DNA from: JAMLHH01 sp964653095
Lineage (GTDB): Bacteria > Bacteroidota > Bacteroidia > Chitinophagales > JADIYW01
Assembly: GCA_964653095.1 (NCBI GenBank)
Contig: CAZZEH010000002.1
Location: 62,001 to 126,000, forward strand
Length of the DNA: 64,000 nucleotides
Direction of reading: 5' to 3'
This document shows positions 41,957-51,384 of this stretch, one piece after another; position 1 is the stretch's first letter; each line of letters starts with the position of its first letter. The translations under genes were made by a program, and so were the position numbers. The notes beneath the pieces are model-generated. The model saw only the letters and a program-made list of their open reading frames with translations, searched no databases and was not told the origin of the DNA.

Positions 41957-42640
41957 TTAAATTTCTATACTTTCTCCTATTGTTGGTAATATTAATTCGA
42001 TTCCCGACCGGATGAAAATTTCTTTTGTTTTTTGATGATCAATTTTTATAAATCCAAAAGTATCGAAATGTACTCCTATGACCTTTGAAGCACCTGAAAA
42101 CTCAGCTGCTGCGGCTGCATCATCGGCATCCATAGTAAAATTATCGCCGACCGGTAAAACAGCAAAGTCAAGTTTTGTCCACCTTGGAATAAGCTTCATA
42201 TCCAGAGTTAATGCGGTATCTCCGCTGTAATAAAAATTACCTTCATTGGTAGTAAAGACAAATCCCATCGGGTTTCCGCCGTATGAACCATCCGGCAGCC
42301 CGGAAGAATGTTGTGCTACAACACATTTTACTGTTCCAAAATCAAAGTTCCACTTCCCGCCGGTATTCATTGGATGAATATTTTTAACACCGTGTTTTTG
42401 CAGCCATTCAGTTACTTCAAAAGCTCCTACACAAGTCGCTCCGGTTCGTTTGGCAAGTGCTATGGCATCCGCTATATGATCGGAATGTCCGTGAGATATA
42501 AAAATATAATCACAATTAATATTGTCCAAAGAAATAATTCCGTGAGTCATTTCATTCGGAGTTATAAATGGGTCGAAAAGAATAGTTTTTCCGCTAATTA
42601 CAGTCGAAAAGCAAGCATGTCCGTAAAAGGTTAATTTCAT
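41957..42640 (-). CDS. Metal-dependent hydrolase, MBL fold (UPF0173 / YtkL type)
   Basis: This 227-residue protein has the metallo-beta-lactamase signature ISHGHSDHIADAI (about residues 50-62) and further metal ligands in VAQHSSG (His, about 113), YSGDTAL (Asp, about 138) and VIGVHFDTF (His, about 190). Length and MKLTFYGHACFS start fit UPF0173, a group whose physiological substrate is unknown. It is the first gene of a unit with parA and parB, an arrangement that is worth noting but unexplained. Confidence 0.87.
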   Translation of the reverse strand: MKLTFYGHACFSTVISGKTILFDPFITPNEMTHGIISLDNINCDYIFISHGHSDHIADAIALAKRTGATCVGAFEVTEWLQKHGVKNIHPMNTGGKWNFDFGTVKCVVAQHSSGLPDGSYGGNPMGFVFTTNEGNFYYSGDTALTLDMKLIPRWTKLDFAVLPVGDNFTMDADDAAAAAEFSGASKVIGVHFDTFGFIKIDHQKTKEIFIRSGIELILPTIGESIEI

Positions 42641-42764
42641 TTCAAAATGATTTTAAACTTCTTCAAATATAAGGCTTAAACTTTTTAGAGCTGTTAATTC
42701 AATCTTATAATTCCCCACAGAGTATGTGGATAAACATCTTGAAGCCAGTTAAAGTATAATTTCG

Positions 42765-42772
42765 TAATTTTG
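42765..42772 (+). promoter_or_regulatory. Candidate -7 element TAATTTTG before the FMN reductase gene
   Basis: TAATTTTG lies nine bases before the ATG at 42782; a TTG at 42739-42741 may serve as a poorly spaced -33 box. With so short a distance the transcript would be almost leaderless. Confidence 0.35.
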
Positions 42773-42781
42773 CCTGAGGTT

Positions 42782-43306
42782 ATGATTACTCTAATTTCTG
42801 CAACAAACAGGCCTGACAGCTGGACAAGAAAAATCACAGAAATATATAAAAACTTATTGGCAGAAAAAGGACTATCGTTTATGCTCTTGGACATGACGGA
42901 GTTGCCGGCAGAAGTGTTTCATGATGATATGTACAGAGAAAGGTCTGAGCAATTTATAGAGTTTGAGAGAAAATACCTTATTCCTGCCGATACTTTTATT
43001 TTTGTTATTCCGGAGTATAATGGCACTTATCCCGGGGTGCTGAAATTAATGTTGGATGCAAGCGACATTAAGCAGGCATATCACCACAAAAAGGCTGCAA
43101 TAATAGGTGTTTCCAGCGGTCGTGCCGGTAATCTTAGGGGAATGGATGATTTGACGAATGTACTTAATTTCCTTAAAATCAACGTACTGCATCTGAAAAT
43201 ACCTATATCTTCTGTTCATAAACTGTTTGATACGCAAGGGAAGTTTCTGTCAGAAGAAGCCGTACGGCTAATGAATGAGCAAATAGACTTACTTTTGAAA
43301 ATGTAA
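42782..43306 (+). CDS. NADPH-dependent FMN reductase family protein
   Basis: This 174-residue flavodoxin-fold protein has the FMN phosphate loop ISATNRPDSWTRK (about 4-16), the isoalloxazine-contact VIPEYNGTYPGVLKLMLD (about 81-98) and GVSSGRAGNLRGMDDL. It would reduce FMN, quinones or azo compounds with NAD(P)H. ATG at 42782 is chosen over a TTG at 42770. The peptide-binding lipoprotein gene begins ten bases after its stop, so the two are cotranscribed. Confidence 0.83.
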   Translation: MITLISATNRPDSWTRKITEIYKNLLAEKGLSFMLLDMTELPAEVFHDDMYRERSEQFIEFERKYLIPADTFIFVIPEYNGTYPGVLKLMLDASDIKQAYHHKKAAIIGVSSGRAGNLRGMDDLTNVLNFLKINVLHLKIPISSVHKLFDTQGKFLSEEAVRLMNEQIDLLLKM

Positions 43307-43316
43307 TTCTTACCTC

Positions 43317-44924
43317 ATGCACAAATTTTTCTTTAAGATCATATTATTGAGTGCTGTTTTTACCTCCTGTAAGAATTCGGAGAATACAGATCAGAGAAAA
43401 ATCTTTCGATTTAATGTATCCTCCGGTTTATCTTCTTTGGATCCGGCGTTCTCCAAAGATCAGGCGACTATGTGGATGTGCAGTCAGGTATATAACGGTT
43501 TGTTACAGTTAGATGATTCGCTCAATGTGATTCCTGCTATTGCCAAAAGTTACACTATATCTGAAAATGGCTTGACTTATACTTTTTTGTTGAGAGATGA
43601 TGTATTTTTTCATGACCATCCTCTTTTTGAACAGGGAGAAGGCAGGAGAGTGGTTGCAGATGATTTTGTTTATAGCTTTAACAGAATTATTGATGAGAAA
43701 GTGGCCTCTTCCGGAGCTTGGTTGTTTCACGGCAAGGTAGCCGATAAAGAACCTTTTGCCGCGGTTAGTGATTCGGTATTTGTGCTGAAATTAAAAGTTC
43801 CGTTCAGGCCTATGGCCGGATTACTGACTTTACAGTATTGTTCTGTGGTTCCGAAAGAAATAGTAGAGTATTATGGCAAAGACTTTAGAACTGTCGCGAT
43901 AGGCACAGGACCTTTTAAATTAAAAAAGTGGCAGGAAGGAGAAGCGTTGGTTCTGACTAAAAATGATAATTATTTCGAGAAAGATTCATTAGGAGTCCGA
44001 CTGCCGTACATTGACGGAGTGAGAATCAGCTTTCTTGCGGATAGGGGAGTGGAATTCTTGCAGTTTGCTCAGGGTGGTTTTGATATGGTCAATGGTATAG
44101 ATAAGTCATTTATTGACAAAGCATTAGATGTTCAGGGTAATTTAAAAGAAAGTGCCGGAAAAGATATTACTATGATTCGTATTCCATACATGAATACGGA
44201 GTATTTAGGATTTTCTATGCGGAAAGCTCGAAATGAAGCTTTGAAAAATGTAAAAGTTCGACAGGCTATAAATTATGCAATTGACAGAGAGAAGATGCTG
44301 ATTTATCTGCGTAATGGTGTAGGTACTCCTGCTTATCACGGAATCATTCCTAAAGGTGTCAAAGGTTTTAATCCGGAGGTATTTGGTTACTCCTTTCAAC
44401 CTGATAAATCTAAAGAGCTTTTGGCGGAGGCAGGGTATCCGGGAGGGAAGGGTATGGATAAAATAATTCTGAGTTCCAATCCCATGTATCAGGATTTAAC
44501 CGAATTTATAGCCAAGTCATTGGAGAATATTGGATTAAAAGTGGAAGTTCAGCTGTCGCCCGGCTCCTTTTTACGGGAGGCTATGTCTAAAAATGAGGTG
44601 GACTTTTTCAGAGCTTCCTGGATAGGAGATTATCCTGATGCGGAAAATTTTCTGGCACTTTTTTATGGAAAAAACAGCGCACCTCCCAACTATACCCATT
44701 TTAGTAATCCTGAATATGACAGGTTATATCTTCAGGCAATGTCGGCGAAGGGTGATGCTGAAGCAGCTATACTTTATAGGCAAATGGAACAAATAATGTT
44801 GGAAGAATCGCCAATTGTACCCTTGTTCTATGATGAGCTTGTCCGGTTTACAGGAAAGCGGGTTAAATTTCTTTCGAGTAATGCGATGAACTCCCTTATT
44901 TTGAAAACGGCGGTGTTGGAGTAG
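43317..44924 (+). CDS. ABC transporter substrate-binding lipoprotein, peptide (DppA/OppA) type
   Basis: This 535-residue protein is an SBP_bac_5 family binding protein. A lipoprotein signal ends in SAVFTSC (Cys near residue 19). The mature chain has the typical SLDPAFSKDQATMWMCSQVYNGLLQ, VVADDFVYSFNRI, GTGPFKLKKWQEGEALVL and, in the C-terminal lobe, VRQAINYAIDREKM and NYTHFSNPEYDRLY. It captures oligopeptides or similar ligands at the cell envelope for an ABC importer whose permeases are not nearby. Its stop is seven bases from the convergent DUF4838 gene. Confidence 0.9.
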   Translation: MHKFFFKIILLSAVFTSCKNSENTDQRKIFRFNVSSGLSSLDPAFSKDQATMWMCSQVYNGLLQLDDSLNVIPAIAKSYTISENGLTYTFLLRDDVFFHDHPLFEQGEGRRVVADDFVYSFNRIIDEKVASSGAWLFHGKVADKEPFAAVSDSVFVLKLKVPFRPMAGLLTLQYCSVVPKEIVEYYGKDFRTVAIGTGPFKLKKWQEGEALVLTKNDNYFEKDSLGVRLPYIDGVRISFLADRGVEFLQFAQGGFDMVNGIDKSFIDKALDVQGNLKESAGKDITMIRIPYMNTEYLGFSMRKARNEALKNVKVRQAINYAIDREKMLIYLRNGVGTPAYHGIIPKGVKGFNPEVFGYSFQPDKSKELLAEAGYPGGKGMDKIILSSNPMYQDLTEFIAKSLENIGLKVEVQLSPGSFLREAMSKNEVDFFRASWIGDYPDAENFLALFYGKNSAPPNYTHFSNPEYDRLYLQAMSAKGDAEAAILYRQMEQIMLEESPIVPLFYDELVRFTGKRVKFLSSNAMNSLILKTAVLE

Positions 44925-44931
44925 TTGCCGC

Positions 44932-46956
44932 TTAATCTTTTCTGGTGATAATAAAATACGGAGCTGTATCTATAATTTCATGAGTCTCTTCGGCTGGTAT
45001 AATTTTTCGTTCTGAAGTGATTCGCATTATATTGTAAGATGTTTCCTTTTTTATAGTTTTTGTGTCTTGTAACAGCAACAAAAACTTTCCCTGTAAATTT
45101 AAATCAACATTGGCAATTCTATTTTGAGTTAAATTATATATGCCTTCATGAGGTAGTTCTATAGTCCAGATTTCTCCACTTTTTGAGAGTTTCTGTTTTA
45201 CGAATTTACCATCTTCATCGAAAACTGAAATAGCAGAAAGTGCATTATTAGCAGATTTGAATATTGGTGTGATAGACATTGTACGTGAAGCAGAATAAAA
45301 CTTTCCCTTATACCTGTTTTTTGTATTTATGGATATTTTCTCAAAATAGTTTGGCCTCTCCTTGTTTAGAATATCAGCGAATTTATCTATGGTCAGATAA
45401 TTTACCTTTATTGGCGGGTATTTTTTTACTGCTTGACTAAATTCACTGTCTATCTGGATGTCGGAATAAAATTTTACCCAATCTTTTTTTGCAGTATAAT
45501 GGTATTTATTTTTGAGCTCTTCATGTTCTGAAAAAGGTTTGGAAAAGATTCGGGACAATGCCACTGTATTCACAATATTCCTGTTTGATATATTATTGAT
45601 AAAGTCAAAATAGGTAGTCAAAGTTTCCAAATTCTTAATATCCTTTCGCCACTCTAAGTAGTATATTATGTAAAGTAAATATGCTTTAAAATCGCGAATA
45701 CGTTGTAATTCATTTTTATCAGCTGTAAGTCGTTCTGCTTCAAGAATATCGTAAATACTATAATTGATTTCAATATCTGTGGCTTCTGTATAATCATACC
45801 AGCGCCTAAGTAATCTCTCAATTGGAACTCTGGATTCTTTAAATGCGTCGTTTAAAAATTTATTGAAGACATCTTCCCATTCTAAATCAGGATTCAGCAT
45901 CATTTTACTTAACATACTAGCTGTCAAAATAGCAAAAAGACTTGTGCCGGACTCGTACTTGACCATATCCATTTTGTTCATGTGCATAAACCGGATATTT
46001 GAGTAGAAATAGCTCGATCTTAGTCTGGGTAATTCAGCCTGATATTGTGGTATAATATAGAACTCGCGAAGTCCTAAGTTTTCGTGGTGATCCCTCCAGG
46101 CACTTAAAATTCCAAGAGGACTGTAAATATGCTGAAATCCCTGAACTGCAACAACTACTTTAATGTTTTTCTCAAGTTTGAATTTAGGAACTTCAGCATG
46201 GTTGTAGTAGGCAATAACTCCAAGTTGCTTGTCTGGAAAATCTTTTTTTATAGCCTTTGCAATGACATTGGCTAAATAGAAGGGTTGTGCACTTATACCT
46301 ATTTTGAGGCAATTATCACATGTGCAATAACCAGCTCCATCTGAAGGTTCCACACTAAATACTTTTCTGTCCGGAAATTTTCCAATTAAATTTTTTATAT
46401 ATTCTATATATAGCTTTTGTAAATTTTTATTTGAGACACAAAGCTTTGAAGTTTTACCATATCCTGGTCTTTTCCCATTATTCTCTGCTAAATATTCTGG
46501 ATGTGCTTTTAATATATCTTTGTATGTGCCGATGAAAGTGCCCCATACTTGATTCACTTCATTGTCTTTGTTGTCAAAGTGGTTCATACTATTCCAAACA
46601 TTCCAGCCATTGCTTTTACTATTGGTTATAGGATTTGTAAATTTTGTAAATCCGTATTGAGGTGTGAAGTTTTTGAATTTTAAGGAATCTGCACTTACCG
46701 GAAAGGGCTCAGATTCTATTCGCCACCAGGGGTTTGGATGATACCAAATCTCGTTTGGATTAGAATATTCAGTGTCTGGATTGTTTGGTTTGATTTTTGA
46801 GCCCGAAATATCAATTAAATCTTTGTCTTCCTTAGGATTGTATGTGGTTTCGTATTCGATTCTCTCAAGCCTTTTTCTCTCTTTGTTTTCTTTTATTAGG
46901 ACACATGAACTGAATAAGAAACTTGTAAGAATAATAAAAACTGCTTTAGAGTTCAT
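44932..46956 (-). CDS. DUF4838 lipoprotein
   Basis: This 674-residue protein has a lipoprotein signal (AVFIILTSFLFSSC, Cys near residue 18) and in its middle a DUF4838 domain, recognised by EPSDGAGYCTCDNCLKIG (about 200-217; paired cysteines) and VAVQGFQHIYSPLGILSAW. DUF4838 proteins are related to the TIM-barrel enzymes of glycoside hydrolase family 67 and are thought to act on polysaccharide, but the reaction is not known. The gene is more AT-rich than its neighbours and has a lysine/asparagine-rich product, which may point to acquisition from another source. It is monocistronic, convergent with the binding-protein gene. Confidence 0.72.
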   Translation of the reverse strand: MNSKAVFIILTSFLFSSCVLIKENKERKRLERIEYETTYNPKEDKDLIDISGSKIKPNNPDTEYSNPNEIWYHPNPWWRIESEPFPVSADSLKFKNFTPQYGFTKFTNPITNSKSNGWNVWNSMNHFDNKDNEVNQVWGTFIGTYKDILKAHPEYLAENNGKRPGYGKTSKLCVSNKNLQKLYIEYIKNLIGKFPDRKVFSVEPSDGAGYCTCDNCLKIGISAQPFYLANVIAKAIKKDFPDKQLGVIAYYNHAEVPKFKLEKNIKVVVAVQGFQHIYSPLGILSAWRDHHENLGLREFYIIPQYQAELPRLRSSYFYSNIRFMHMNKMDMVKYESGTSLFAILTASMLSKMMLNPDLEWEDVFNKFLNDAFKESRVPIERLLRRWYDYTEATDIEINYSIYDILEAERLTADKNELQRIRDFKAYLLYIIYYLEWRKDIKNLETLTTYFDFINNISNRNIVNTVALSRIFSKPFSEHEELKNKYHYTAKKDWVKFYSDIQIDSEFSQAVKKYPPIKVNYLTIDKFADILNKERPNYFEKISINTKNRYKGKFYSASRTMSITPIFKSANNALSAISVFDEDGKFVKQKLSKSGEIWTIELPHEGIYNLTQNRIANVDLNLQGKFLLLLQDTKTIKKETSYNIMRITSERKIIPAEETHEIIDTAPYFIITRKD

Positions 46957-47087
46957 AATTAAACAGTTGTTTTAAGTTTTTTCGTTTTTAAAAGCCAATA
47001 AAGATAGAGAATGTCACAAGCTCTTTGTGAAAACTTTGCAAATAGAAATGTGTTTTTGTAATTTGTTGTTCAAAGAAATAGAAGTTT

Positions 47088-47984
47088 ATGCTTTATCATA
47101 CTGACAAAACGATGCTTTTTTTTAACGGCAGGTATAAAAATGTGAATGATTTTAAGATAAGCCCCTTTAATCAGACTTTACACTACGGATATGGAGTTTT
47201 TGACGGGATAAGAGCTTATCAGACCACACAGGGACCACACCTGTATAAAGTCAGAAGACATTTTGAGCGTTTGATTACCTCCGCAGAAAGATTGGGAATA
47301 GTAATGCCCTATACGAGTCAGGAGCTGATCAATTTTGCTTATGAACTAATCGAGCGCAACAGAATGAAGGAAGCTTACGTCCGACCTTTGGTATTTATGG
47401 ATAAAAATATGTCACTGCGGGCTGATTCCGAACATCCCAACATTTTAATGACCTGTTGGAAATGGACTAAATACTATGAAAACAATGAGTTAAATGTGAT
47501 GGTATCCTCCCTTAGAAGGCCACATCCGCGAACTACATTCATTGATTCAAAAATAGTAGGACATTTTGCCAATGATATTTTGGCTACCAAAGAGGCAAAG
47601 GATAGAGGTTATGATGAAGCACTCATGCTTGATGTGGAGGGATATGTGGCTCAGGGGCCCGGCTGTACTTTCTTTTATGAAAAAGGAGGACGGTTATATA
47701 CGACCTCTTTAGAAAAAGTATTTCCCAGTATTACCCGCATGACTCTAATTGAAATAGCCAAGCAAATGGGCATTGAAGTAGTGGAACAGGAGTTTGGCGT
47801 AGAGGAAGTTATTCAGGCTGATGGAGCTTTTTTTGTGGGTACAGCCGCAGAAGTATCTGGGATAAAGCTTATAAACGGATATAAAATGAAGCTTCATTGG
47901 GAAGATACGATAGGCCATCTTTTGCATAACAGATACAAAAGGATTGTCTCGGGCAAAGACACTAATTTCTTGGAATATTTTTAA
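47088..47984 (+). CDS. ilvE: Branched-chain amino acid aminotransferase
   Basis: This 298-residue class IV PLP enzyme makes the last step of valine, leucine and isoleucine synthesis and the first of their breakdown. Typical parts are the start MLFFNGRYKNVNDFKISPFNQTLHYGYG (read in pieces), the GVFDGIRAY loop, YVRPLVFMD, the PLP lysine in DSKIVGHFANDILA (about 160) and GYDEALMLDVEGYVAQGPG. The phosphate-site GEN motif of many members is replaced by GPGCTFF here. It lies near ilvD but in a separate unit with an opposing gene between. It could also start breakdown that feeds the branched-chain dehydrogenases at 4-15 kb. Confidence 0.88.
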   Translation: MLYHTDKTMLFFNGRYKNVNDFKISPFNQTLHYGYGVFDGIRAYQTTQGPHLYKVRRHFERLITSAERLGIVMPYTSQELINFAYELIERNRMKEAYVRPLVFMDKNMSLRADSEHPNILMTCWKWTKYYENNELNVMVSSLRRPHPRTTFIDSKIVGHFANDILATKEAKDRGYDEALMLDVEGYVAQGPGCTFFYEKGGRLYTTSLEKVFPSITRMTLIEIAKQMGIEVVEQEFGVEEVIQADGAFFVGTAAEVSGIKLINGYKMKLHWEDTIGHLLHNRYKRIVSGKDTNFLEYF

Positions 47985-47987
47985 TCT

Positions 47988-49352
47988 TTATATTCTGAGT
48001 GACAGCTCTGTAGGAAAGTAATTATTTACTCTGTCAGAAGATTGTTTGACCCATCCCAGTCTATGCCCCTCCCATTTGACCACAGCCCATCCGTTAGAAA
48101 TGGCTGGATTTCGGGCTATATCTGCCTTTCTCAGATACCTTAAAGCTTCATCTGTATCGGCTAAGTTGAAAACAGTTACATTCGGGGATGAAATTTCCGA
48201 ATGTATAAGTCCATGCGCCGGAACCAACAAATCTTTTTTCAATTGGCCAATGTTTATCCCAAAATGTGTGATAGGAATGAATTGAGAAAGGATATTTAAA
48301 GTGTCTTTGTGTTCTTTTGCAAAAGCACGCAGAAAGTTGCCGGATTGATAAAAAATAATATTCTCGTTAGTCTGCACAAACTTTTTAATGGATTCCTGCA
48401 CTCTTTTTAACTCTTTCCAATTCCATATTCTCGTTTTTATTGCAGTCGTTTTTTTCGGTTGATGGCGTACCTTTTTGAGTAAGGCTATAAAAAAGCCGCT
48501 GCCCTTCACAAGATGAGGCCAGCACCTTAAAGTTCCGGGAATAAATCCGTCGGTCACTCCCGGAAGGTTTTCTTTAGATATAGGAATAAGCTCATACAGT
48601 CCGGTTTCTAATAGCTTTTGAACCTGTTCTTCATTTTCAGAAACATTAAAAGTGCAAGTGCTGTAACAGAGGTAGCCTCCGACTTTAATGCAGGAATGTA
48701 TATCCGTTAAAATTTCTTCTTGTCTGACAGTGCATTTTTGCACATTTTCTACACTCCATTCGTGAATAGCCTCCGGTTGCTTTCTGAATAAACCTTCTCC
48801 TGAACATGGTGCATCGACTAATACAAAGTCAAAAACTTCTTCAAAAAAGTAAAAATTCTTAATAGGAGACTGGGTGATAATGTTTTCTGTATATCCCCAC
48901 TTTTCTATATTCTCTTTAAGGATTCGGTTTCTTTTTGGAATAATTTCGTTGCTGACGACTAAGCTGCCTTCTGGCAGAATATCTGCTAAGTGTGTGGTTT
49001 TGCCTCCGGGGGCAGCGCAGGTATCCAAAGCTATGACCGGATTGTTTTTTACAACTTGTTTTATTACATGGCCGGACAGCATGGAAGAGCTTTCCTGTAC
49101 ATAATACGCACCAGCATGCCAGGCAGGATCTAATGCAAATACTGGTCTGTCTTTCAGGTAAAATGCATTGGGTTCCCATGGGACAGGTGTTGTGTCTTCA
49201 AATGAAACAACTTTTTTTCTTGGATTAAGCCGGATAGAGGTAGTCTCTTCCTGACCCAATGCTTCGAAAAATCGACTGGTTTCTTCACTATTGAGGATGT
49301 TTTGAATTTGCGACACAAAATCTTTTGGAAGTTCAGGGTAGGACTTTCTCAT
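47988..49352 (-). CDS. NOL1/NOP2/Sun-family rRNA cytosine-C5 methyltransferase (RsmF/RsmB-like)
   Basis: This 454-residue enzyme methylates a cytosine in rRNA. The N-terminal part has a PUA-like or SUN N1 domain. The SAM-binding core has ALDTCAAPGGKTTHLAD (about residues 108-124), and the two catalytic cysteines are in DAPCSGEGLFRK (about 180) and CYSTCTFNVSENEEQ (about 234). A C-terminal extension of about 150 residues, with GHRLGWVKQSSDRVNNYFP at the end, matches the RsmF-type RNA-binding tail. It is convergent with ilvE (3-bp gap) and divergent from ilvD. Confidence 0.88.
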   Translation of the reverse strand: MRKSYPELPKDFVSQIQNILNSEETSRFFEALGQEETTSIRLNPRKKVVSFEDTTPVPWEPNAFYLKDRPVFALDPAWHAGAYYVQESSSMLSGHVIKQVVKNNPVIALDTCAAPGGKTTHLADILPEGSLVVSNEIIPKRNRILKENIEKWGYTENIITQSPIKNFYFFEEVFDFVLVDAPCSGEGLFRKQPEAIHEWSVENVQKCTVRQEEILTDIHSCIKVGGYLCYSTCTFNVSENEEQVQKLLETGLYELIPISKENLPGVTDGFIPGTLRCWPHLVKGSGFFIALLKKVRHQPKKTTAIKTRIWNWKELKRVQESIKKFVQTNENIIFYQSGNFLRAFAKEHKDTLNILSQFIPITHFGINIGQLKKDLLVPAHGLIHSEISSPNVTVFNLADTDEALRYLRKADIARNPAISNGWAVVKWEGHRLGWVKQSSDRVNNYFPTELSLRI

Positions 49353-49448
49353 AGGACAAATTTACCTGATAGATTTTAATCCGATACAAATAAATTTTTA
49401 AGGTTTCGCAAAAGATTAATTTCAAATCAATCTAAAAGACAAATTCCG

Positions 49449-49456
49449 TATCTTTG
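49449..49456 (+). promoter_or_regulatory. Candidate -7 element TATCTTTG of ilvD
   Basis: It matches TAnnTTTG, 21 bp upstream of the ATG at 49478; the same eight bases form the -7 box before rpmI. A -33 box is not clear. Confidence 0.45.
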
Positions 49457-49477
49457 TGCTTTCAAATTATATATGAA

Positions 49478-51157
49478 ATGCCTAAACAATTAAATAAGTA
49501 TAGTCGCCATATCACGCAGGATCCTACGCAGCCGGCAGCACAAGCCATGCTTCATGCAATAGGTTTGTCAAAAGAAGATTTAGAGAAGCCACAGGTAGGC
49601 ATTGTCAGCTCAGGCTGGGACGGAAATCCCTGCAATATGCATTTAAATGTTTTTGCTGCACAGTTAAAAGCTCAGGTGCATAAACAGGGATTGATAGGGC
49701 TCAACTTTTATACGATAGGAGTGAGTGATGGTATCTCTATGGGAACGGAAGGTATGCGTTATTCATTGGTTTCCAGAGAGGTAATAGCTGACTCAATAGA
49801 AACAAACGCCGGCGCACAATGGTATGACAGCCTGATTGCATTAGTAGGCTGTGATAAAAATATGCCGGGTGCCGCGATTGGTCTGGCGAGGCTTGACAGA
49901 CCTTCTATCATTATTTACGGCGGGACAATTGCTGCCGGATATTATAAAGGAGAAAGATTGGACGTAGTCTCTGCTTTTGAAGCTTTAGGGAAAAAAACTG
50001 CCGGTCTTATTACAGAAGAATATTATCAGCATGTTATAGAAAATGCATGCCCGGGCGAGGGAGCATGCGGTGGAATGTACACGGCCAATACAATGGCATC
50101 CGCATTGGAAGCATTGGGAATGAGTCTTCCATACACTTCGTCCAATCCGGCTAACAGTAACGAAAAAAAGGCAGAGATGGCTCAGGCAGCTGCAGCTATA
50201 AAAGTGCTTTTGGAAAAAGATATTAAGCCCACGGACATTATGACCAAAAAGGCCTTTGAAAATGCAATTAGGCTGGTGATTGTATTAGGCGGTTCTACCA
50301 ATGCAGTCATGCATTTAGTGGCAATGGCCAAATCTGTAAATGTGGATATTACCATAAAAGATTTTATCCGATTGGGAGAAATTACTCCTATGCTGGCAGA
50401 TTTTAGGCCAAGCGGAAAGTATGTCATGGAAGACCTGCAAGAACAGGGAGGTACTCCGGCGGTGTTGAAATATATGCTGGAGAATGGAATGCTGCATGGG
50501 GACTGTATAACTGTTACGGGTAAAACTATGGCAGAAAATCTTGCAGAACTACCCGGATTAAAAGAAGGACAGGAAATTATTCACACTTTGGACTATCCTA
50601 TAAAAAAGGATAGCCACATCCGTATCCTGTACGGCAATCTTTCCAAAGAAGGAGCAGTAGCCAAAATTACCGGAATGGAAGGAGAGTTTTTTGAAGGACC
50701 GGCACGAGTTTTTGATAGTGAGCAGGAAGTAATAGATGCCATGCTGTTAAAAACAATAAAAAGCGGAGACGTAATCATTATACGGTATGTAGGTCCAAAG
50801 GGAGGACCGGGAATGCCTGAAATGCTGAAACCAACCTCCACTCTTATGGGATTGGGATTAGGCAAAGAAGTGGCACTGATTACGGATGGCCGTTTTTCCG
50901 GAGGTTCTCATGGCTTTGTAGTGGGACATGTGACCCCGGAAGCTCAGGTGGGAGGCAATATTGCTTTGGTCAAAGAAGGAGATACAATTCGTATAGATGC
51001 CATTAATAACACTATGGATATTTTGATTTCAGAAGAAGAACTCAATGCACGTCGAGCCAAATGGACAGCTCCGCCGCTCAAGGCCCGGAGAGGTATTCTG
51101 TATAAATACGCTAAAAATGTGTCCTCTGCTTCTGAGGGCTGTGTGACAGATGAATAG
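49478..51157 (+). CDS. ilvD: Dihydroxy-acid dehydratase
   Basis: This 559-residue iron-sulfur enzyme dehydrates 2,3-dihydroxy-isovalerate and -methylvalerate to the keto acids in branched-chain amino acid synthesis. The cluster and active-site segments are present: GCDKNMPGAAIGLARL (about 122), ENACPGEGACGGMYTANTM (about 192) and GKEVALITDGRFSGGSHG near 470. The ATG at 49478 is chosen over a TTG at 49454. Other ilv genes are not adjacent. Two short sequences downstream (51158-51384) contain no gene. Confidence 0.94.
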   Translation: MPKQLNKYSRHITQDPTQPAAQAMLHAIGLSKEDLEKPQVGIVSSGWDGNPCNMHLNVFAAQLKAQVHKQGLIGLNFYTIGVSDGISMGTEGMRYSLVSREVIADSIETNAGAQWYDSLIALVGCDKNMPGAAIGLARLDRPSIIIYGGTIAAGYYKGERLDVVSAFEALGKKTAGLITEEYYQHVIENACPGEGACGGMYTANTMASALEALGMSLPYTSSNPANSNEKKAEMAQAAAAIKVLLEKDIKPTDIMTKKAFENAIRLVIVLGGSTNAVMHLVAMAKSVNVDITIKDFIRLGEITPMLADFRPSGKYVMEDLQEQGGTPAVLKYMLENGMLHGDCITVTGKTMAENLAELPGLKEGQEIIHTLDYPIKKDSHIRILYGNLSKEGAVAKITGMEGEFFEGPARVFDSEQEVIDAMLLKTIKSGDVIIIRYVGPKGGPGMPEMLKPTSTLMGLGLGKEVALITDGRFSGGSHGFVVGHVTPEAQVGGNIALVKEGDTIRIDAINNTMDILISEEELNARRAKWTAPPLKARRGILYKYAKNVSSASEGCVTDE

Positions 51158-51366
51158 CGCAGCATCCCAACTTTTGAATCTATGTGCAAATGATCATCTC
51201 GATAGTTTGCTATATTGCCCAATATGTTAATGCATTGCCGAGGCCGGAACCATCTTATTGGTATAAAATACCGGATAATGACGGGCAAAATCTCTTTTAT
51301 TGAAGTATTGGCTTTTATAAATCTTTAAATTTTGTATTTATCAATATACAACTGCATTTCTTTATA

Positions 51367-51374
51367 TAACTTTG
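51367..51374 (+). promoter_or_regulatory. Candidate -7 element TAACTTTG of thrS
   Basis: It fits TAnnTTTG, ten bases before the ATG at 51385; a TTTG at 51331-51334 is too far to be a regular -33. No T-box or other leader structure was recognised. Confidence 0.38.
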
Positions 51375-51384
51375 CGTATTCTTT

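Noticed and set aside
40227..42781. parS site near parAB
   Set aside because: No TGTTTCACGTGAAACA-like 16-bp palindrome was seen in or around these genes.
51158..51384. tRNA gene or T-box leader before thrS
   Set aside because: No cloverleaf with conserved GTTCRA arm and no T-box sequence could be recognised.
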